Notes: a model not told the origin generated them from the letters alone. DNA of 64,000 nucleotides from Kistimonas asteriae (GCF_018263925.1 NZ_JAEVHF010000005.1:124001-188000), one strand, 5' to 3'; counted from the stretch's first letter, positions 7,794-17,346 are shown. Program-made: numbers and translations.

Positions 7794-9944
7794 TTACTGC
7801 TCCTCGGATGAATCCTCCCTATCCTGCGCAGATAAAGGTCCGGGTACTGGAACTGGAACTGGAACTGGAACTGGAATTGGAATAAGAATAGGAACAAGGA
7901 TCGGAGCAAGAACAGGCATGGGTATGGGTATGGGCATGGGAAGTATCAACGGCGACTGACTGGTCTGAGGAGTGGATTCCGCCACTACGCTACTGTCGGA
8001 AGCGCTGACAGTGACGGCACTCACGGCTTGTCCTGAATCAGGCTGACGACTCCCTCCGCCTACCACTGGTTGTTTCTTTTGATAATGCCTAGCCACATAA
8101 TCTGGCACCCCAGTCTGAGTCCGTACCTCTTCCCACGTCTTACCTTCACTGCGCAGCGCCAGAGCCTGCATTTTTTGTTCATGAGTATACTGCTTCTTAG
8201 GTATAGGCTCTTTACTCTTCTGCTTATCTGATATTTTCTTCTGCGTTTTAACATTAGTTACAAGGCACTTATAAATATTCATGAAATCATAACGTCTGTT
8301 AAAAGGTTCAAGATTAGTTGTTAGCGTTTTATTACTAACAGGATCATGGAGAGTCACACTCCTTTCTTCCAGATAATCGCGTAGAATTTTCCCGTCTTCG
8401 ACCTCTTGTTTTAACTTCCACTTTGATAATATGTCAGGCTTACCCTGAAAATATTTCATAAACGCGATCGGTAACTGATCAGATCCAACGTGTACATGAA
8501 TAATTTCCGCTTTAGATTTCCCTCTTTTTTTATGTCTACTGATCCCCACAGCCTTCAAATCATTAATCAACCCCTCTGTCTTTTTTCTTATAAGCTCCAT
8601 TGCATCAAGGGCAATCCCCCCACAACTATCATAGTCATACTGCAATCTTAGAGAGGGATACAAAATATATATCCACTTATCCTGATAAACACCCTGTAAA
8701 GCCTCTTCGATCTCACACCTTAATTTACGCGCCACTTCATTCTCACTACCAAGCGTCTCATGAATATAACATACCCATGAATTATTATTTTCAAACAGGA
8801 AGACAGCTACAGTATGCAAATGACTTTCCAAATGATAAAAAAAGTGTATCCGCTGCCGTTTAGTCGACTCATTCAAAAAAACAGGAAGTGAATCCTTTGT
8901 ACACCATTTCCAAGCAAGTGACTCTCTCCCACCTTTATCTGAAGGCGAAGCCCCCTTATCCTGCTCACATTGATGCTGATAAATCGTACTGATAACCTCT
9001 TTAGACAAAAACGGTTCACCGTCACTAATCGTAATACTTTCAGCGTGTTCATCGGCAATAAGAGGCGCTTGGTAGACTAGCGTTTTCAATTCAAATTTCA
9101 CAGGTTTGTTTCGGTAATGATATAGCAGTTTCCACACCATATCTTCTCTTTGGAACACTGCACCCTCTCCGGGTTTAAGCCAAATCGTATCAATTGACAT
9201 ATGACTGCTACGCGTGTTTTTAGGTAGCTTGAATGACATCTGCATGTCGCATTTTTTCGCACTTCCTGCAAGATGGGCACTCGCCCATTGATCAACAGCA
9301 GGACTGGAAAAAAACACCGCGACGACCTTGCCGGTTGCAACATTACCTCTACCGGGTAATTCCACATAGGATTGTTTATCACTTAAGTCTTCTGGCTTAC
9401 CAAGATAGCCACAGGTGAATACCTCAACAGAAGGCGACTTGGACTCTTTACATTCAATCAAAAAATCATCGGCATCCTCTATTTTTTTTACTAGTTGAAT
9501 AACGGCATCACTTTCTTTTTCCACTGAAGTGCCTGCATGACTTTCTTCCTTTGCGACCGGAGTAGACGCATCATCTTCTTGTTTTTTACGTTGACTAAAA
9601 CAGACTTCAATCCTATCAAGAATCTTAATATGGAACTCCCTGTCTGGTGGTTTATCAAAGCCTGGGAATTTCGCATGGAAAACCGGGAGTATTCGTGTTT
9701 TCAAGTCAATGCCATAACTATCCCACACCTTCTGTGGCACATACCGCTCCCTCTCAGATGGGGATAAAGAAACAACCCGGATTTTCTCCATACTTCCGAC
9801 ATAGATCCCCTCCCTTAGCTGAACCTTATCTTTAAAGTCAAACATCCTTTTTGCTTTATGAGGCGTACTATCATGCGACAGTTTTCTTTTACCCATTCCG
9901 CTTGAACCCGCAACTGCAGGCAGATTTTCCATATTGGCAACCAT
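7794..9944 (-). CDS. YopJ-like (clan CE) acetyltransferase/protease effector candidate with NLS-like motif
   Basis: A 716-residue protein. A CE-clan catalytic arrangement is visible: His377 (HLHTVAVFLF), Glu396 (YIHETLGSE) and Cys441 (DYDSCGGIALDAM). The spacings of 19 and 45 residues almost match YopJ (H109, E128, C172). YopJ-family enzymes are type III effectors that acetylate host Ser/Thr/Lys residues; related C48 enzymes cleave SUMO-like proteins. Near the N-terminus, residues 19-33 (KRKL...HKAKR) form a bipartite nuclear-localisation-like cluster. Residues about 583-622 resemble a helix-turn-helix (THEQKMQALALRSEGKTWEE). Residues 665-703 are a Pro-alternating hydrophobic tail. There is no signal peptide. 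Catalytic class is inferred from the triad; the rest of the protein is unrecognised. Confidence 0.65.
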   Translation of the reverse strand: MVANMENLPAVAGSSGMGKRKLSHDSTPHKAKRMFDFKDKVQLREGIYVGSMEKIRVVSLSPSERERYVPQKVWDSYGIDLKTRILPVFHAKFPGFDKPPDREFHIKILDRIEVCFSQRKKQEDDASTPVAKEESHAGTSVEKESDAVIQLVKKIEDADDFLIECKESKSPSVEVFTCGYLGKPEDLSDKQSYVELPGRGNVATGKVVAVFFSSPAVDQWASAHLAGSAKKCDMQMSFKLPKNTRSSHMSIDTIWLKPGEGAVFQREDMVWKLLYHYRNKPVKFELKTLVYQAPLIADEHAESITISDGEPFLSKEVISTIYQHQCEQDKGASPSDKGGRESLAWKWCTKDSLPVFLNESTKRQRIHFFYHLESHLHTVAVFLFENNNSWVCYIHETLGSENEVARKLRCEIEEALQGVYQDKWIYILYPSLRLQYDYDSCGGIALDAMELIRKKTEGLINDLKAVGISRHKKRGKSKAEIIHVHVGSDQLPIAFMKYFQGKPDILSKWKLKQEVEDGKILRDYLEERSVTLHDPVSNKTLTTNLEPFNRRYDFMNIYKCLVTNVKTQKKISDKQKSKEPIPKKQYTHEQKMQALALRSEGKTWEEVRTQTGVPDYVARHYQKKQPVVGGGSRQPDSGQAVSAVTVSASDSSVVAESTPQTSQSPLILPMPIPIPMPVLAPILVPILIPIPVPVPVPVPVPGPLSAQDREDSSEEQ
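7842..7943. repeat. degenerate GGAACT-type hexamer tandem repeat
   Basis: About 17 hexamer units (GGAACT, GGAATA, GGTATG variants on the plus strand). They encode the alternating Pro-Val/Ile/Met tail of the minus-strand YopJ-like protein. Units near 7848-7880 are almost identical, typical of slippage-prone repeats. All units are multiples of three, so length change would keep the frame. Confidence 0.85.
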
Positions 9945-10214
9945 GTAACTAAGAAAGAATTAATGCATGACCGTTTGTCTGAAAGAAACACATAAAGTTT
10001 CATTTCAAACCTAACAAAGCAGACTTGAACGATTAAAAAACACGCAACTATACGTTTTGGTTATAAAAAACTAAAAACCAGTAAAAAAACTGACATTTTC
10101 TTCATGAAATGCGCAAATAACACATCAATTATGTCTTAACACCCACTCCCTACCCCCAGCCTTTATTGCTATCGTTAATTAATAGTGCGAGTCCACGGAG
10201 GGATTTACACTACT
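9945..10214. other. AT-rich divergent promoter region
   Basis: 270 bases between the YopJ-like gene and the next plus-strand gene, with A/T runs at 10030-10130. No gene or clear operator seen. An alternative GTG start for the next gene lies at 10185. Confidence 0.35.
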
Positions 10215-10574
10215 ATGCACAGACCTTTTATTGTCAGCCTGGATTCAACGGTATTTTCCAGCCAGAAAGTGGGTGAAAACGCCCGTCTTCAGGAAAGCGT
10301 GAAATATAATCATGCCACTGAATCCATTACAACGGTCAGCACATCCACTATTGGTCACCTGCTGTCCCGTTGCCAGCCCCGCTTTTTTATCAATCGCTCC
10401 TTTTATGCAGCCGTATCGGATGCTTATGGTGAGCATGCCGTCAGAGAAGCGTTCCATGCCTTCTATCATGAGGCGTATTCTCATCACCATACCGTGATCA
10501 CACAGCATGATGCCGAACACCTGCTGCAGGCAGCCAGAGCGATCGATCAGGGCGTCTGGTCGAATCACCAGTAA
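10215..10574 (+). CDS. small hypothetical protein, His-rich C-terminus
   Basis: A 119-residue protein that I do not recognise. The ATG at 10215 has GGAGGG 12 bases upstream; a GTG at 10185 in the same frame lies upstream of that site and is less likely. The sequence has no signal peptide or membrane segment. Its C-terminal half is rich in His and aromatic residues (HAFYHEAYSHHHTVITQHDAEH), which could bind metal, though that is speculation. It precedes pilU by about 120 bases on the same strand but has no evident link to pili. Confidence 0.5.
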   Translation: MHRPFIVSLDSTVFSSQKVGENARLQESVKYNHATESITTVSTSTIGHLLSRCQPRFFINRSFYAAVSDAYGEHAVREAFHAFYHEAYSHHHTVITQHDAEHLLQAARAIDQGVWSNHQ

Positions 10575-10691
10575 CCGTTGGCTCCCTTCATTTTCCGCAC
10601 ACCGGGACGTCCCTCCCAATTGCTTCTGGCTGTGCTTTACTTAGATACGATAACCATTTCCAGTAAGACCTCGTATCAGGGACGATAGCGT

Positions 10692-11903
10692 ATGGAATTC
10701 AATAAGATGCTCAAGATTCTGGCGAGCAAGGACGGCTCGGATCTGTATCTTTCCACCTATGCGCCTCCCTGTGCGAAATTCCAGGGTACATTAAAGCCCC
10801 TGGCCAAGGAGCCGTTTCAATCCGGTGATATTGAAGCCATTGCCAACAGCATTATGGATGAAGAGCAGCGTCAGGATTTTGAGCGTGAGCTGGAAATGAA
10901 CCTGGCGATATCCATACCCAACTGTGGCCGGTTCCGGATCAATATCTTCAAGCAGCGCAATGAAATCTCCATCGTTGCCCGGAACATCAAAACCGACATC
11001 CCTAAATTTGACGACCTCAGACTCCCTGAAATCCTGAAAGACGTCATCATGACCAAGCGCGGGCTGATCCTGTTCGTCGGTGGAACCGGTTCCGGTAAGT
11101 CAACCTCCCTCGCGGCCCTGATCGATTACCGGAACAGCAACTCCGGCGGCCATATCATCACCATTGAAGACCCGGTTGAGTTTGTGCATAAGCACAAGAA
11201 AAGCATCATCAACCAGCGCGAAGTCGGTGTGGATACCCGTAGCTTCCATGCCGCCCTCAAAAACACCCTGCGCCAGGCGCCGGATGTTATCCTGATCGGT
11301 GAAATCCGGGACCAGGAAACCATGGAATACGCCATGGCCTTTGCCGAAACCGGTCACCTGGCGATTTCCACCCTGCATGCCAACAACGCCAGCCAGGCGC
11401 TGGACCGGATCATCAACTTTTTCCCGGAAGAGCGGCGCAAACAGCTGCTGGGGGATCTCGGTAATAATCTCCGGGCATTCATTTCCCAACGCCTGATTCC
11501 CACCGTGGATAAAAAGCGCTGTGCCGCGATTGAGATCCTGCTCGGTACACACACGATCAAGGAATTGATTCAAAAAGGTGACCTGGCCTCCATCAAGGAT
11601 GTCATGCTCAAATCCGAAGAATTAGGCATGCAAACCTTTGACAGCGCACTTTTCAAGCTCACCGTCGAGGGAAAAATTACCGAAGATGAGGCGTTGAAAA
11701 ATGCTGACTTTCCTAACAATCTTCGTCTAAAACTCAAACTGCACCATGAAAACGGTAGCAGTTCGAGCAGTGGTGGTCTGGATCTCAGCGTAGAGCCAAT
11801 TAAAACAGAAGAGGACGAAAAGGAAGAGGAAGAACTCGCAGAACTGGAAGCCTTGAAAAAACAACACCAGCCTGACAATAAAAAGCCCGATGCCAAAAAC
11901 TAG
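10692..11903 (+). CDS. pilU: type IV pilus retraction ATPase PilU
   Basis: A 403-residue PilT/PilU-family hexameric ATPase that powers pilus depolymerisation at the inner membrane. Visible motifs are Walker A GGTGSGKST (130-138), the Asp box IITIEDPVEF, Walker B DVILIGEIRD (198-207) and the His box GHLAISTLHANN (221-232). Length and the segment after the ATPase core fit PilU better than PilT, and there is no adjacent pilT. The tail (about 370-403) is very Glu/Lys-rich (EEDEKEEEELAELEALKK), as in PilU proteins. The gene appears monocistronic, with unknown genes on both sides. Pili would serve twitching or surface attachment. Confidence 0.93.
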   Translation: MEFNKMLKILASKDGSDLYLSTYAPPCAKFQGTLKPLAKEPFQSGDIEAIANSIMDEEQRQDFERELEMNLAISIPNCGRFRINIFKQRNEISIVARNIKTDIPKFDDLRLPEILKDVIMTKRGLILFVGGTGSGKSTSLAALIDYRNSNSGGHIITIEDPVEFVHKHKKSIINQREVGVDTRSFHAALKNTLRQAPDVILIGEIRDQETMEYAMAFAETGHLAISTLHANNASQALDRIINFFPEERRKQLLGDLGNNLRAFISQRLIPTVDKKRCAAIEILLGTHTIKELIQKGDLASIKDVMLKSEELGMQTFDSALFKLTVEGKITEDEALKNADFPNNLRLKLKLHHENGSSSSSGGLDLSVEPIKTEEDEKEEEELAELEALKKQHQPDNKKPDAKN

Positions 11904-12071
11904 CTTCGAAAAGTAACGGATAAGACAGGAAAATTCCTGCCAGCACCTGTTAAGTAAATTGACAATACCAGCCCCATAAATCCGCATTGCGGAACTACAG
12001 CTGTTAATACCAATCTATAGGTTCACATTAACCACTGCAGTAAACGCTGATATAGCGCTGAGGTATATTTT

Positions 12072-13301
12072 ATGGCTGCTCCCTCAACGTCAACAGGTCG
12101 TACCAAGTACCACACGTTCCCATCACGAGAAACCACCTCGACCGCTCAAACAACCAGATGGGGTATTTTGCGCACCTTGCCATCTGCAATGTATTCATGC
12201 TGTTCAGACATCGCAGCGTACTTTAGCCTTAGCACAAGCAGAAGAAGTATCAACGATAGACGCATTCAGCTTGAGCGGTTAACACAAGCAGCTTATGCTC
12301 CAATGGACAATCAGGCTATCCAAGAAGAATGCAGAGCGTTTTGTAAGTTCGTCGACACCACTATCAAAGCAGAACAGCAAGATTTGCAAAGTGCACTGAC
12401 AGCCTATATTAGCGACAGATTATTTCACGCCCAAGAAACAGAAAAATGCATAACGTTTAAAATACAATTAATATGCACCTTCGCACAGGCGCTATGCGAA
12501 AATAAAACAATAAAAAAACCTCAACCACTACTTAATATACTCAGGAGTGAATACCAAGCCCTCATATTTGAATTGCAGAATACAACAATAGATATTCATG
12601 ACAGCATCGACCACTACGGCATTGTAACCAGCCAAAAAATTGAAGAGCTTCAAACGATGTTTGAATATAGTATAAGACAATACATTATGGATAACCCTGA
12701 AGCGCATCAACAAACAATAATCAGTACAAACTGTCATATTCCGACATCCTGTGTTAGTCATCTAGAAAGAAACATCCCCAACAACAACTATTACCTGACA
12801 GATAGTCAAAAGCTAGAACAGTATCCCGTCCTTCCATCGACACACACACCGCTTGAAAGAAAAAAAGCCATTCCTCCATTTGCTGAAAAATTAGCATTAC
12901 TGCTAAACCACAATGAAAACCTGCAAACTGCCATTTGTCAGCATCTTACTGAGGACATGGGCTTTGCATTAACATCAGTATTCAACGGTTTATTAAGCGT
13001 TTTATTAGGTCCACAAACCATATTACTTGAAAGCACACCAACAATAAACACTGCCATCACCAAAAAAAAACCAGCATCATTGGACAACCCTGATGATTTT
13101 GTCGTCACAATGAAATTTTGTATTCATCCTGTCCTTAATCGCATTCATACCGATGCATTCGGCAACACTGAAAACCTTAGTCAAATTCGTGAAGAATGGT
13201 CGGGAACAAAAATTTGGGCAGAGGCAATACTATCCTTTCGCTCCTGGATGCCTGATACCGTGCAGTTTGCACCTTTAGAAATACACCTGACTCTACCTTG
13301 A
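12072..13301 (+). CDS. hypothetical protein, first of a tandem pair
   Basis: A 409-residue protein of unknown function with a Thr/Ser-rich N-terminus, a Cys pair (YSCCSDIAAYF about residue 42) and a mainly helical body. GAGG lies eight bases before the ATG. Its C-terminal 120 residues share a loose pattern with the next gene: H-L-x-E-D-x2-F, then a leucine-rich segment ending in LG, then D...HP. The two are probably anciently diverged paralogues. No signal peptide or catalytic motif is visible. The A/T-rich third positions contrast with pilU upstream. An effector role is possible because of the neighbourhood, not because of a domain. Confidence 0.6.
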   Translation: MAAPSTSTGRTKYHTFPSRETTSTAQTTRWGILRTLPSAMYSCCSDIAAYFSLSTSRRSINDRRIQLERLTQAAYAPMDNQAIQEECRAFCKFVDTTIKAEQQDLQSALTAYISDRLFHAQETEKCITFKIQLICTFAQALCENKTIKKPQPLLNILRSEYQALIFELQNTTIDIHDSIDHYGIVTSQKIEELQTMFEYSIRQYIMDNPEAHQQTIISTNCHIPTSCVSHLERNIPNNNYYLTDSQKLEQYPVLPSTHTPLERKKAIPPFAEKLALLLNHNENLQTAICQHLTEDMGFALTSVFNGLLSVLLGPQTILLESTPTINTAITKKKPASLDNPDDFVVTMKFCIHPVLNRIHTDAFGNTENLSQIREEWSGTKIWAEAILSFRSWMPDTVQFAPLEIHLTLP

Positions 13302-13381
13302 GACGACATAATCGTTTCCAAGATTTGAGTCTCTACGGCGAATAGTGCCTACAAAAACCAGCAAAGAATGAGGGTTAATGC

Positions 13382-14770
13382 ATGCTTTCAAAACCTCTCC
13401 ACAGTGAGGCTCGATTATCTCCCACGATCTCCGCATATCATCTGGATAGTGACTCTCATCCAACGGGTGAGAGCTATTTTATGCAGTTGCCACCTGCTAA
13501 TTCTATAGCCGACATTTTTTTTACATTTATATGCTGTAGGCGAACACGACCTGTTACCCAAGAAACAATCCCTCTTCTTTTAGAAGGCATGCAAACGCCA
13601 ATAACTACTGATGCCCCTGATACATTTCCGTTTGTACTGGGTGATTTTGAAAACTTTGTATCTGAACCAGAAACAATAATTGCTTATGAAATTGAGGCGT
13701 TAAAAAAACAGGTAACAAAGACTTTAGCCACTATAACAAAAGAGAGCTTTTTTCTGGAGAACATGTGGTCACATATCAAAACTCGACTAAAAGAATACGA
13801 AGCCCATAAACTCAGAATGAAACTATGTCTCATTGACACCCTCACCAAAGAGCTAAAAGAAATATCCATCAATCCTGAAGATTACCTGCCTGCGCCATAT
13901 CAAAGGCCTTCACAAACCCACTTCACTGCAGAAGCAACCCGAATACTCAGAGGTATACCTTTTGAGATTGTGGATGATTTGCTAAAGCCTGCTTTCTGTG
14001 AGGAATGCATTTCAGATATCAATGAATTAATCATAGACATTGAATCGAACCATGATACCTCTTTAACAATGACTGACGCAGCGCTATCGCGCATCCATAA
14101 AACAATAAAAAAACAACTCCGCGAAACAGCATTACAAAATGTGCACCGTGGAAAGATGGAGTTAACTCTAAAACTAAAAGATCAATTAATAAGAAGCATA
14201 CCAAAATACTCATACACAGTCAGAAATCAACATGGGCGCATTGGTGCGAAATTAGCAAGCGACAGAGAGCTATCGAACATTGATCTCAGAAAATTTATTT
14301 CACGCATTCAATCACTAACCCTAACCAAGTCTACTACAGTCGACTTTATCCTTTGCCACCTTCTTGAGGATACAATTTTTTTCATTAATGAAGCTTTAAC
14401 GAAGATCCTCCCCCATTTCTTAGGTGTTAGCGTCAACATATCACCTGAAAACCAGCACGCAAGATTCACCATAATGGAGTTGAGTAACCACTCACACACT
14501 GCAAACACAAGTTCAGATAATTCCACAATTAGAATAGAGGTTTCTTTATTTCATCCTGGCAAAGACATCATAATCACCACATTTCCACAACCATTGAATA
14601 TGGGGCAAATTATTCCGTCTCCTGACAGTGTCTCCCTTCGTTGTGAGCTGGCTGTAACAATCAACCCTCGTAAACCACATAGGCCAACGTTCAGTAAGCT
14701 TAAAGTTCAAATGACGCCAAAACAAAGAAGATCCCATTCATTGGGACCTTCTTTTGGATTAAAACGCTAA
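13382..14770 (+). CDS. hypothetical protein, second of a tandem pair
   Basis: A 462-residue unknown protein, 80 bases downstream of its apparent paralogue. GAGGG precedes the ATG. Features are a Cys pair in FFTFICCRRT (about residue 51), long amphipathic helices between residues 95 and 275, and a C-terminal region with a CHLLEDTIFF segment matching QHLTEDMGFA in the neighbour. The basic end (KQRRSHSLGPSFGLKR) overlaps a terminator-like hairpin. No signal peptide. It is likely co-transcribed with the upstream gene. Confidence 0.6.
   Translation: MLSKPLHSEARLSPTISAYHLDSDSHPTGESYFMQLPPANSIADIFFTFICCRRTRPVTQETIPLLLEGMQTPITTDAPDTFPFVLGDFENFVSEPETIIAYEIEALKKQVTKTLATITKESFFLENMWSHIKTRLKEYEAHKLRMKLCLIDTLTKELKEISINPEDYLPAPYQRPSQTHFTAEATRILRGIPFEIVDDLLKPAFCEECISDINELIIDIESNHDTSLTMTDAALSRIHKTIKKQLRETALQNVHRGKMELTLKLKDQLIRSIPKYSYTVRNQHGRIGAKLASDRELSNIDLRKFISRIQSLTLTKSTTVDFILCHLLEDTIFFINEALTKILPHFLGVSVNISPENQHARFTIMELSNHSHTANTSSDNSTIRIEVSLFHPGKDIIITTFPQPLNMGQIIPSPDSVSLRCELAVTINPRKPHRPTFSKLKVQMTPKQRRSHSLGPSFGLKR
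14725..14753 (+). terminator. hairpin overlapping the 3' end of the tandem-pair gene
   Basis: AAGAAG-A-TCCCA pairs with TGGGA-C-CTTCTT (one A-C mismatch), followed by TTGGATTAAAA. It lies inside the last codons of the plus-strand gene, facing the convergent EIIC-like gene. Confidence 0.4.
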
Positions 14771-14795
14771 CTCACTGGTTTTAACCATAAAGAAT

Positions 14796-15815
14796 TCACA
14801 CAGGCTGAGGCGCAGGTGCCTTGGCTGCACCACTGAGCTTCAGGTGAATCTCGGTTCCGACAAAGCCAGCCAGCGTACCACCGATCACCGCGACCACCAG
14901 CGCACCGATCACATTCATCGGGTCGTTGAAGGCAAACGGCGCCAGCAGGCCGGGAATCGGCGCAGCAGTACCTGGCGCGTTGTTGATGATCCCGAAGTAA
15001 ACCGCACCCAGACCTGAGAGTGCGCCACCAAAGAAGTTACAGGAGTAGAACTTCAGGGCATTCATGGTGACAATCGGCGCCTGGGTCAGTGGCTCGAGCA
15101 TGATCGCCGCCACGTTACCGTTATTCCCCAGCTTGAGACGCTTGAGCACAATACCGTTAGTGAAGCTGCCACCGACACAGGCAATGGCGGCAATACCCAT
15201 CGGCAGGCCGGTCAGGCCCAGGATGGCGGTCAGTGCCATGGAACTCAGTGGTGAGGTGCAGACAATCTTGATGATGCCGCCCAGCACAATGCCCATCACG
15301 TAAGGTGACTGTTTGGTCGCTTCACTGATAGCCAGTCCGACAACTCCGAGCGTCTCATTGACCACCGGCGCAGACCACATCGCCACCAGATAGGCAATCG
15401 GCGCCGTAATCAGTGCACCAGCGATCATGTTCACACCTTCCGGCAGCTTCTCTTCCAGAACCTTGGCAATGAAATAGCAGGCATAACCGGCAATGAAGCC
15501 TGGCAGAATCCCCTGCCCGGCGACGGCGACACCCGCGACGACCGCAAGCACGGGGCTGGCTCCCATACCAATGATGACCAGCATGGCAGCCGCCGGACCG
15601 CCCATGGAGCCGGCAGCCAGGCCAGTTTCTTTCAGGAAGGCAATCCCTATGAAATCACCGGTGATGTAGGAATGAACCGCTTCGACAAGGAAGCTGGCAA
15701 TGGCCGCATTGGCCAATCCCCCCATGGCAGCGCGACCTTTTGGCATGTAAGCACTGAACAGTGAAAACAGCGACAGTGTGATGAGCAGTAACGTGACACC
15801 CTTTAGGAGTTCCAT
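14796..15815 (-). CDS. PTS EIIC-like multi-helix membrane transporter
   Basis: A 339-residue polytopic membrane protein with roughly nine or ten hydrophobic segments and many Gly/Ala-rich helices. The sequence style (FSAYMPKGRAAMGGLANAAI, GSMGGPAAAMLV, GILPGFIAGY) fits the stand-alone EIIC-type family (PTS_EIIC_2) that lacks EIIA/EIIB domains. The ATG at 15815 has AAGGG eight bases upstream; the longer frame to 15878 is unsupported. It is the last gene of the minus-strand threonine/glycine region, 360 bases after tdh, with its own structured leader. It may carry an amino acid, metabolite or sugar related to this pathway; the substrate is unknown. No HPr or EI gene is nearby. Confidence 0.65.
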   Translation of the reverse strand: MELLKGVTLLLITLSLFSLFSAYMPKGRAAMGGLANAAIASFLVEAVHSYITGDFIGIAFLKETGLAAGSMGGPAAAMLVIIGMGASPVLAVVAGVAVAGQGILPGFIAGYACYFIAKVLEEKLPEGVNMIAGALITAPIAYLVAMWSAPVVNETLGVVGLAISEATKQSPYVMGIVLGGIIKIVCTSPLSSMALTAILGLTGLPMGIAAIACVGGSFTNGIVLKRLKLGNNGNVAAIMLEPLTQAPIVTMNALKFYSCNFFGGALSGLGAVYFGIINNAPGTAAPIPGLLAPFAFNDPMNVIGALVVAVIGGTLAGFVGTEIHLKLSGAAKAPAPQPV

Positions 15816-15856
15816 ACTCAGACCCTTTTTTGTTGATAAAATCGGTTCGTACGTTA

Positions 15857-15931
15857 CGTCGCAAAACCTGTTATCCACTGTTCCTGCATGGTCCCACCAA
15901 TGACTGGGACGCTATTTCCCGTTTTGCGACG
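15857..15931 (-). promoter_or_regulatory. structured 5' leader: 11-bp inverted repeat with nested hairpin
   Basis: Arms CGTCGCAAAAC (15857-15867) and GTTTTGCGACG (15921-15931) are perfect complements around 53 bases. On the minus strand that loop itself contains GTCCCA/TGGGAC around eight bases. The element ends about 40 bases before the EIIC-like start. It could be a cis-acting RNA or a pair of operator sites; it matches no riboswitch I know. Confidence 0.45.
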
Positions 15932-16134
15932 GCTTACAAATTCGTCAAATGTCCTTTCACTCCACCAGGGTCGACGTTCGATGCTGACCCCTACTGCCCC
16001 ATTTTCAGCGTTTTACACGTCATTTGTCGTTTTTATTGCGTGTATTCTGCTGTTTGGGTATTGCTGCTTTCAGTTATCTGGATGACTTCCTTTCCATCTC
16101 TGGTCTGATCCCGTGTCAGAAGACCCGGGACATG

Positions 16135-16158
16135 GCAGACGGCAATCCTGCCGTCTGC
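16135..16158 (-). terminator. perfect 10-bp hairpin after tdh
   Basis: GCAGACGGCA and TGCCGTCTGC around a four-base loop, 18 bases past the tdh stop. No T-tract follows on the minus strand, so it may be a Rho-assisted terminator or an mRNA 3'-end stabiliser. Confidence 0.5.
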
Positions 16159-16175
16159 TTTCGATCAGCGAGCTA

Positions 16176-17204
16176 TCAGCTCCAATCAAGGACAACCTTG
16201 CCGGACTTGCCGCTGGCCATCACTTCAAAGGCTTCCGCGTAGTTATCCACGTGGTAGCGATGAGTAATGATCGGCTCCATGTTCAGGCCGCTCTGGATCA
16301 TGCTGGTCATCTTGTACCAGGTCTCGAACATTTCACGGCCATAGATGCCCTTGATGAACAGACCCTTGAAGATGACGTTGTTCCAGTCGATCACGGTGTC
16401 CTTACCGGGAATACCCAGCAGGGCTACCTTGCCGCCATTTTCCATGTTGGCCAGCATCTGGTTGAAGGCAACGCCGTTACCGGACATTTCCAGACCCACG
16501 TCGAAACCTTCACGCATGCCCAGCTCGGTCATGACGTCTTCCAGGGATTCCTTGGAGACATCAACCACACGGTTGGCAGCACCCATTTCACGGGCCAGCG
16601 CCAGACGGTAGTCGTTTACATCAGTGATCACCACGTGGCGGGCACCCGCGTGACGAGCGATGGAAGCGGCCATGATGCCGATAGGGCCAGCGCCGGTAAT
16701 CAGTACGTCTTCACCGACCATGTCAAATGACAGCGCGGTGTGAACGGCATTACCCAGCGGATCGAAGATGGCGGCCAGGTCATCGGAGATATCATCGGGC
16801 AGCGGGTAAACGTTGGCCGCAGGAATCGCCAGGTATTCTGCGAAAGCGCCCATACGGTTAACACCCACACCGACAGTGTTCGGGCAGAGATGGTGACGGC
16901 CTGCTCGGCAGTTACGGCAGTGACCGCAGACGATGTGACCTTCACCGGACACACGGTCACCGATCTTGAAGCCTTTCACTTCCTTGCCCATCTCAACGAT
17001 TTCACCGGCGTATTCGTGACCGACAGTCATACCTACGGGGATGGTCTTCTGCGCCCATTCGTCCCAGTTGTAGATATGGATATCAGTACCGCAGATAGCC
17101 GTCTTCTTGATCTTGATCAGGACGTCATTGTGACCGACTTCTGGCATCGGCTGTTCGTCCATCCAGATGCCTTTTTCAGCCTTGAGTTTGGCCAGCGTTT
17201 TCAT
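16176..17204 (-). CDS. tdh: L-threonine 3-dehydrogenase
   Basis: A 342-residue zinc-dependent medium-chain dehydrogenase, the same length as E. coli Tdh. It oxidises L-threonine to 2-amino-3-ketobutyrate with NAD+. Visible are the catalytic-zinc Cys in [22 protein letters not shown], the structural-zinc lobe [15 protein letters not shown], and the dinucleotide-binding [10 protein letters not shown]. It lies 158 bases after kbl on the same strand, the usual kbl-tdh pair. Its product is cleaved by Kbl to glycine and acetyl-CoA, which here feeds the adjacent glycine reductase. Confidence 0.97.
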   Translation of the reverse strand: MKTLAKLKAEKGIWMDEQPMPEVGHNDVLIKIKKTAICGTDIHIYNWDEWAQKTIPVGMTVGHEYAGEIVEMGKEVKGFKIGDRVSGEGHIVCGHCRNCRAGRHHLCPNTVGVGVNRMGAFAEYLAIPAANVYPLPDDISDDLAAIFDPLGNAVHTALSFDMVGEDVLITGAGPIGIMAASIARHAGARHVVITDVNDYRLALAREMGAANRVVDVSKESLEDVMTELGMREGFDVGLEMSGNGVAFNQMLANMENGGKVALLGIPGKDTVIDWNNVIFKGLFIKGIYGREMFETWYKMTSMIQSGLNMEPIITHRYHVDNYAEAFEVMASGKSGKVVLDWS

Positions 17205-17325
17205 GTGTGTACCTTACAACCATTACCTTGTGGGTATTCTGACTGCCATTGTGCAGCATCCGTGGAAATACAGTCTTGACCGCACCCCCTTGACCCGGAC
17301 TGCACTTTTGGTGTCAGTCCCCGGA

Positions 17326-17346
17326 CGCTGACCTTGTGGGTCAGCG
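17326..17346 (-). promoter_or_regulatory. 8-bp hairpin between kbl and tdh
   Basis: CGCTGACC and GGTCAGCG around TTGTG, 16 bases past the kbl stop. There is no T-tract. It may adjust tdh expression relative to kbl or protect the kbl mRNA end. Confidence 0.4.

Noticed and set aside
7747..7959. Plus-strand frame with Gly-Thr repeats
   Set aside because: Shadow of the hexamer repeat in the minus-strand gene; low-complexity product with no ribosome-binding site.
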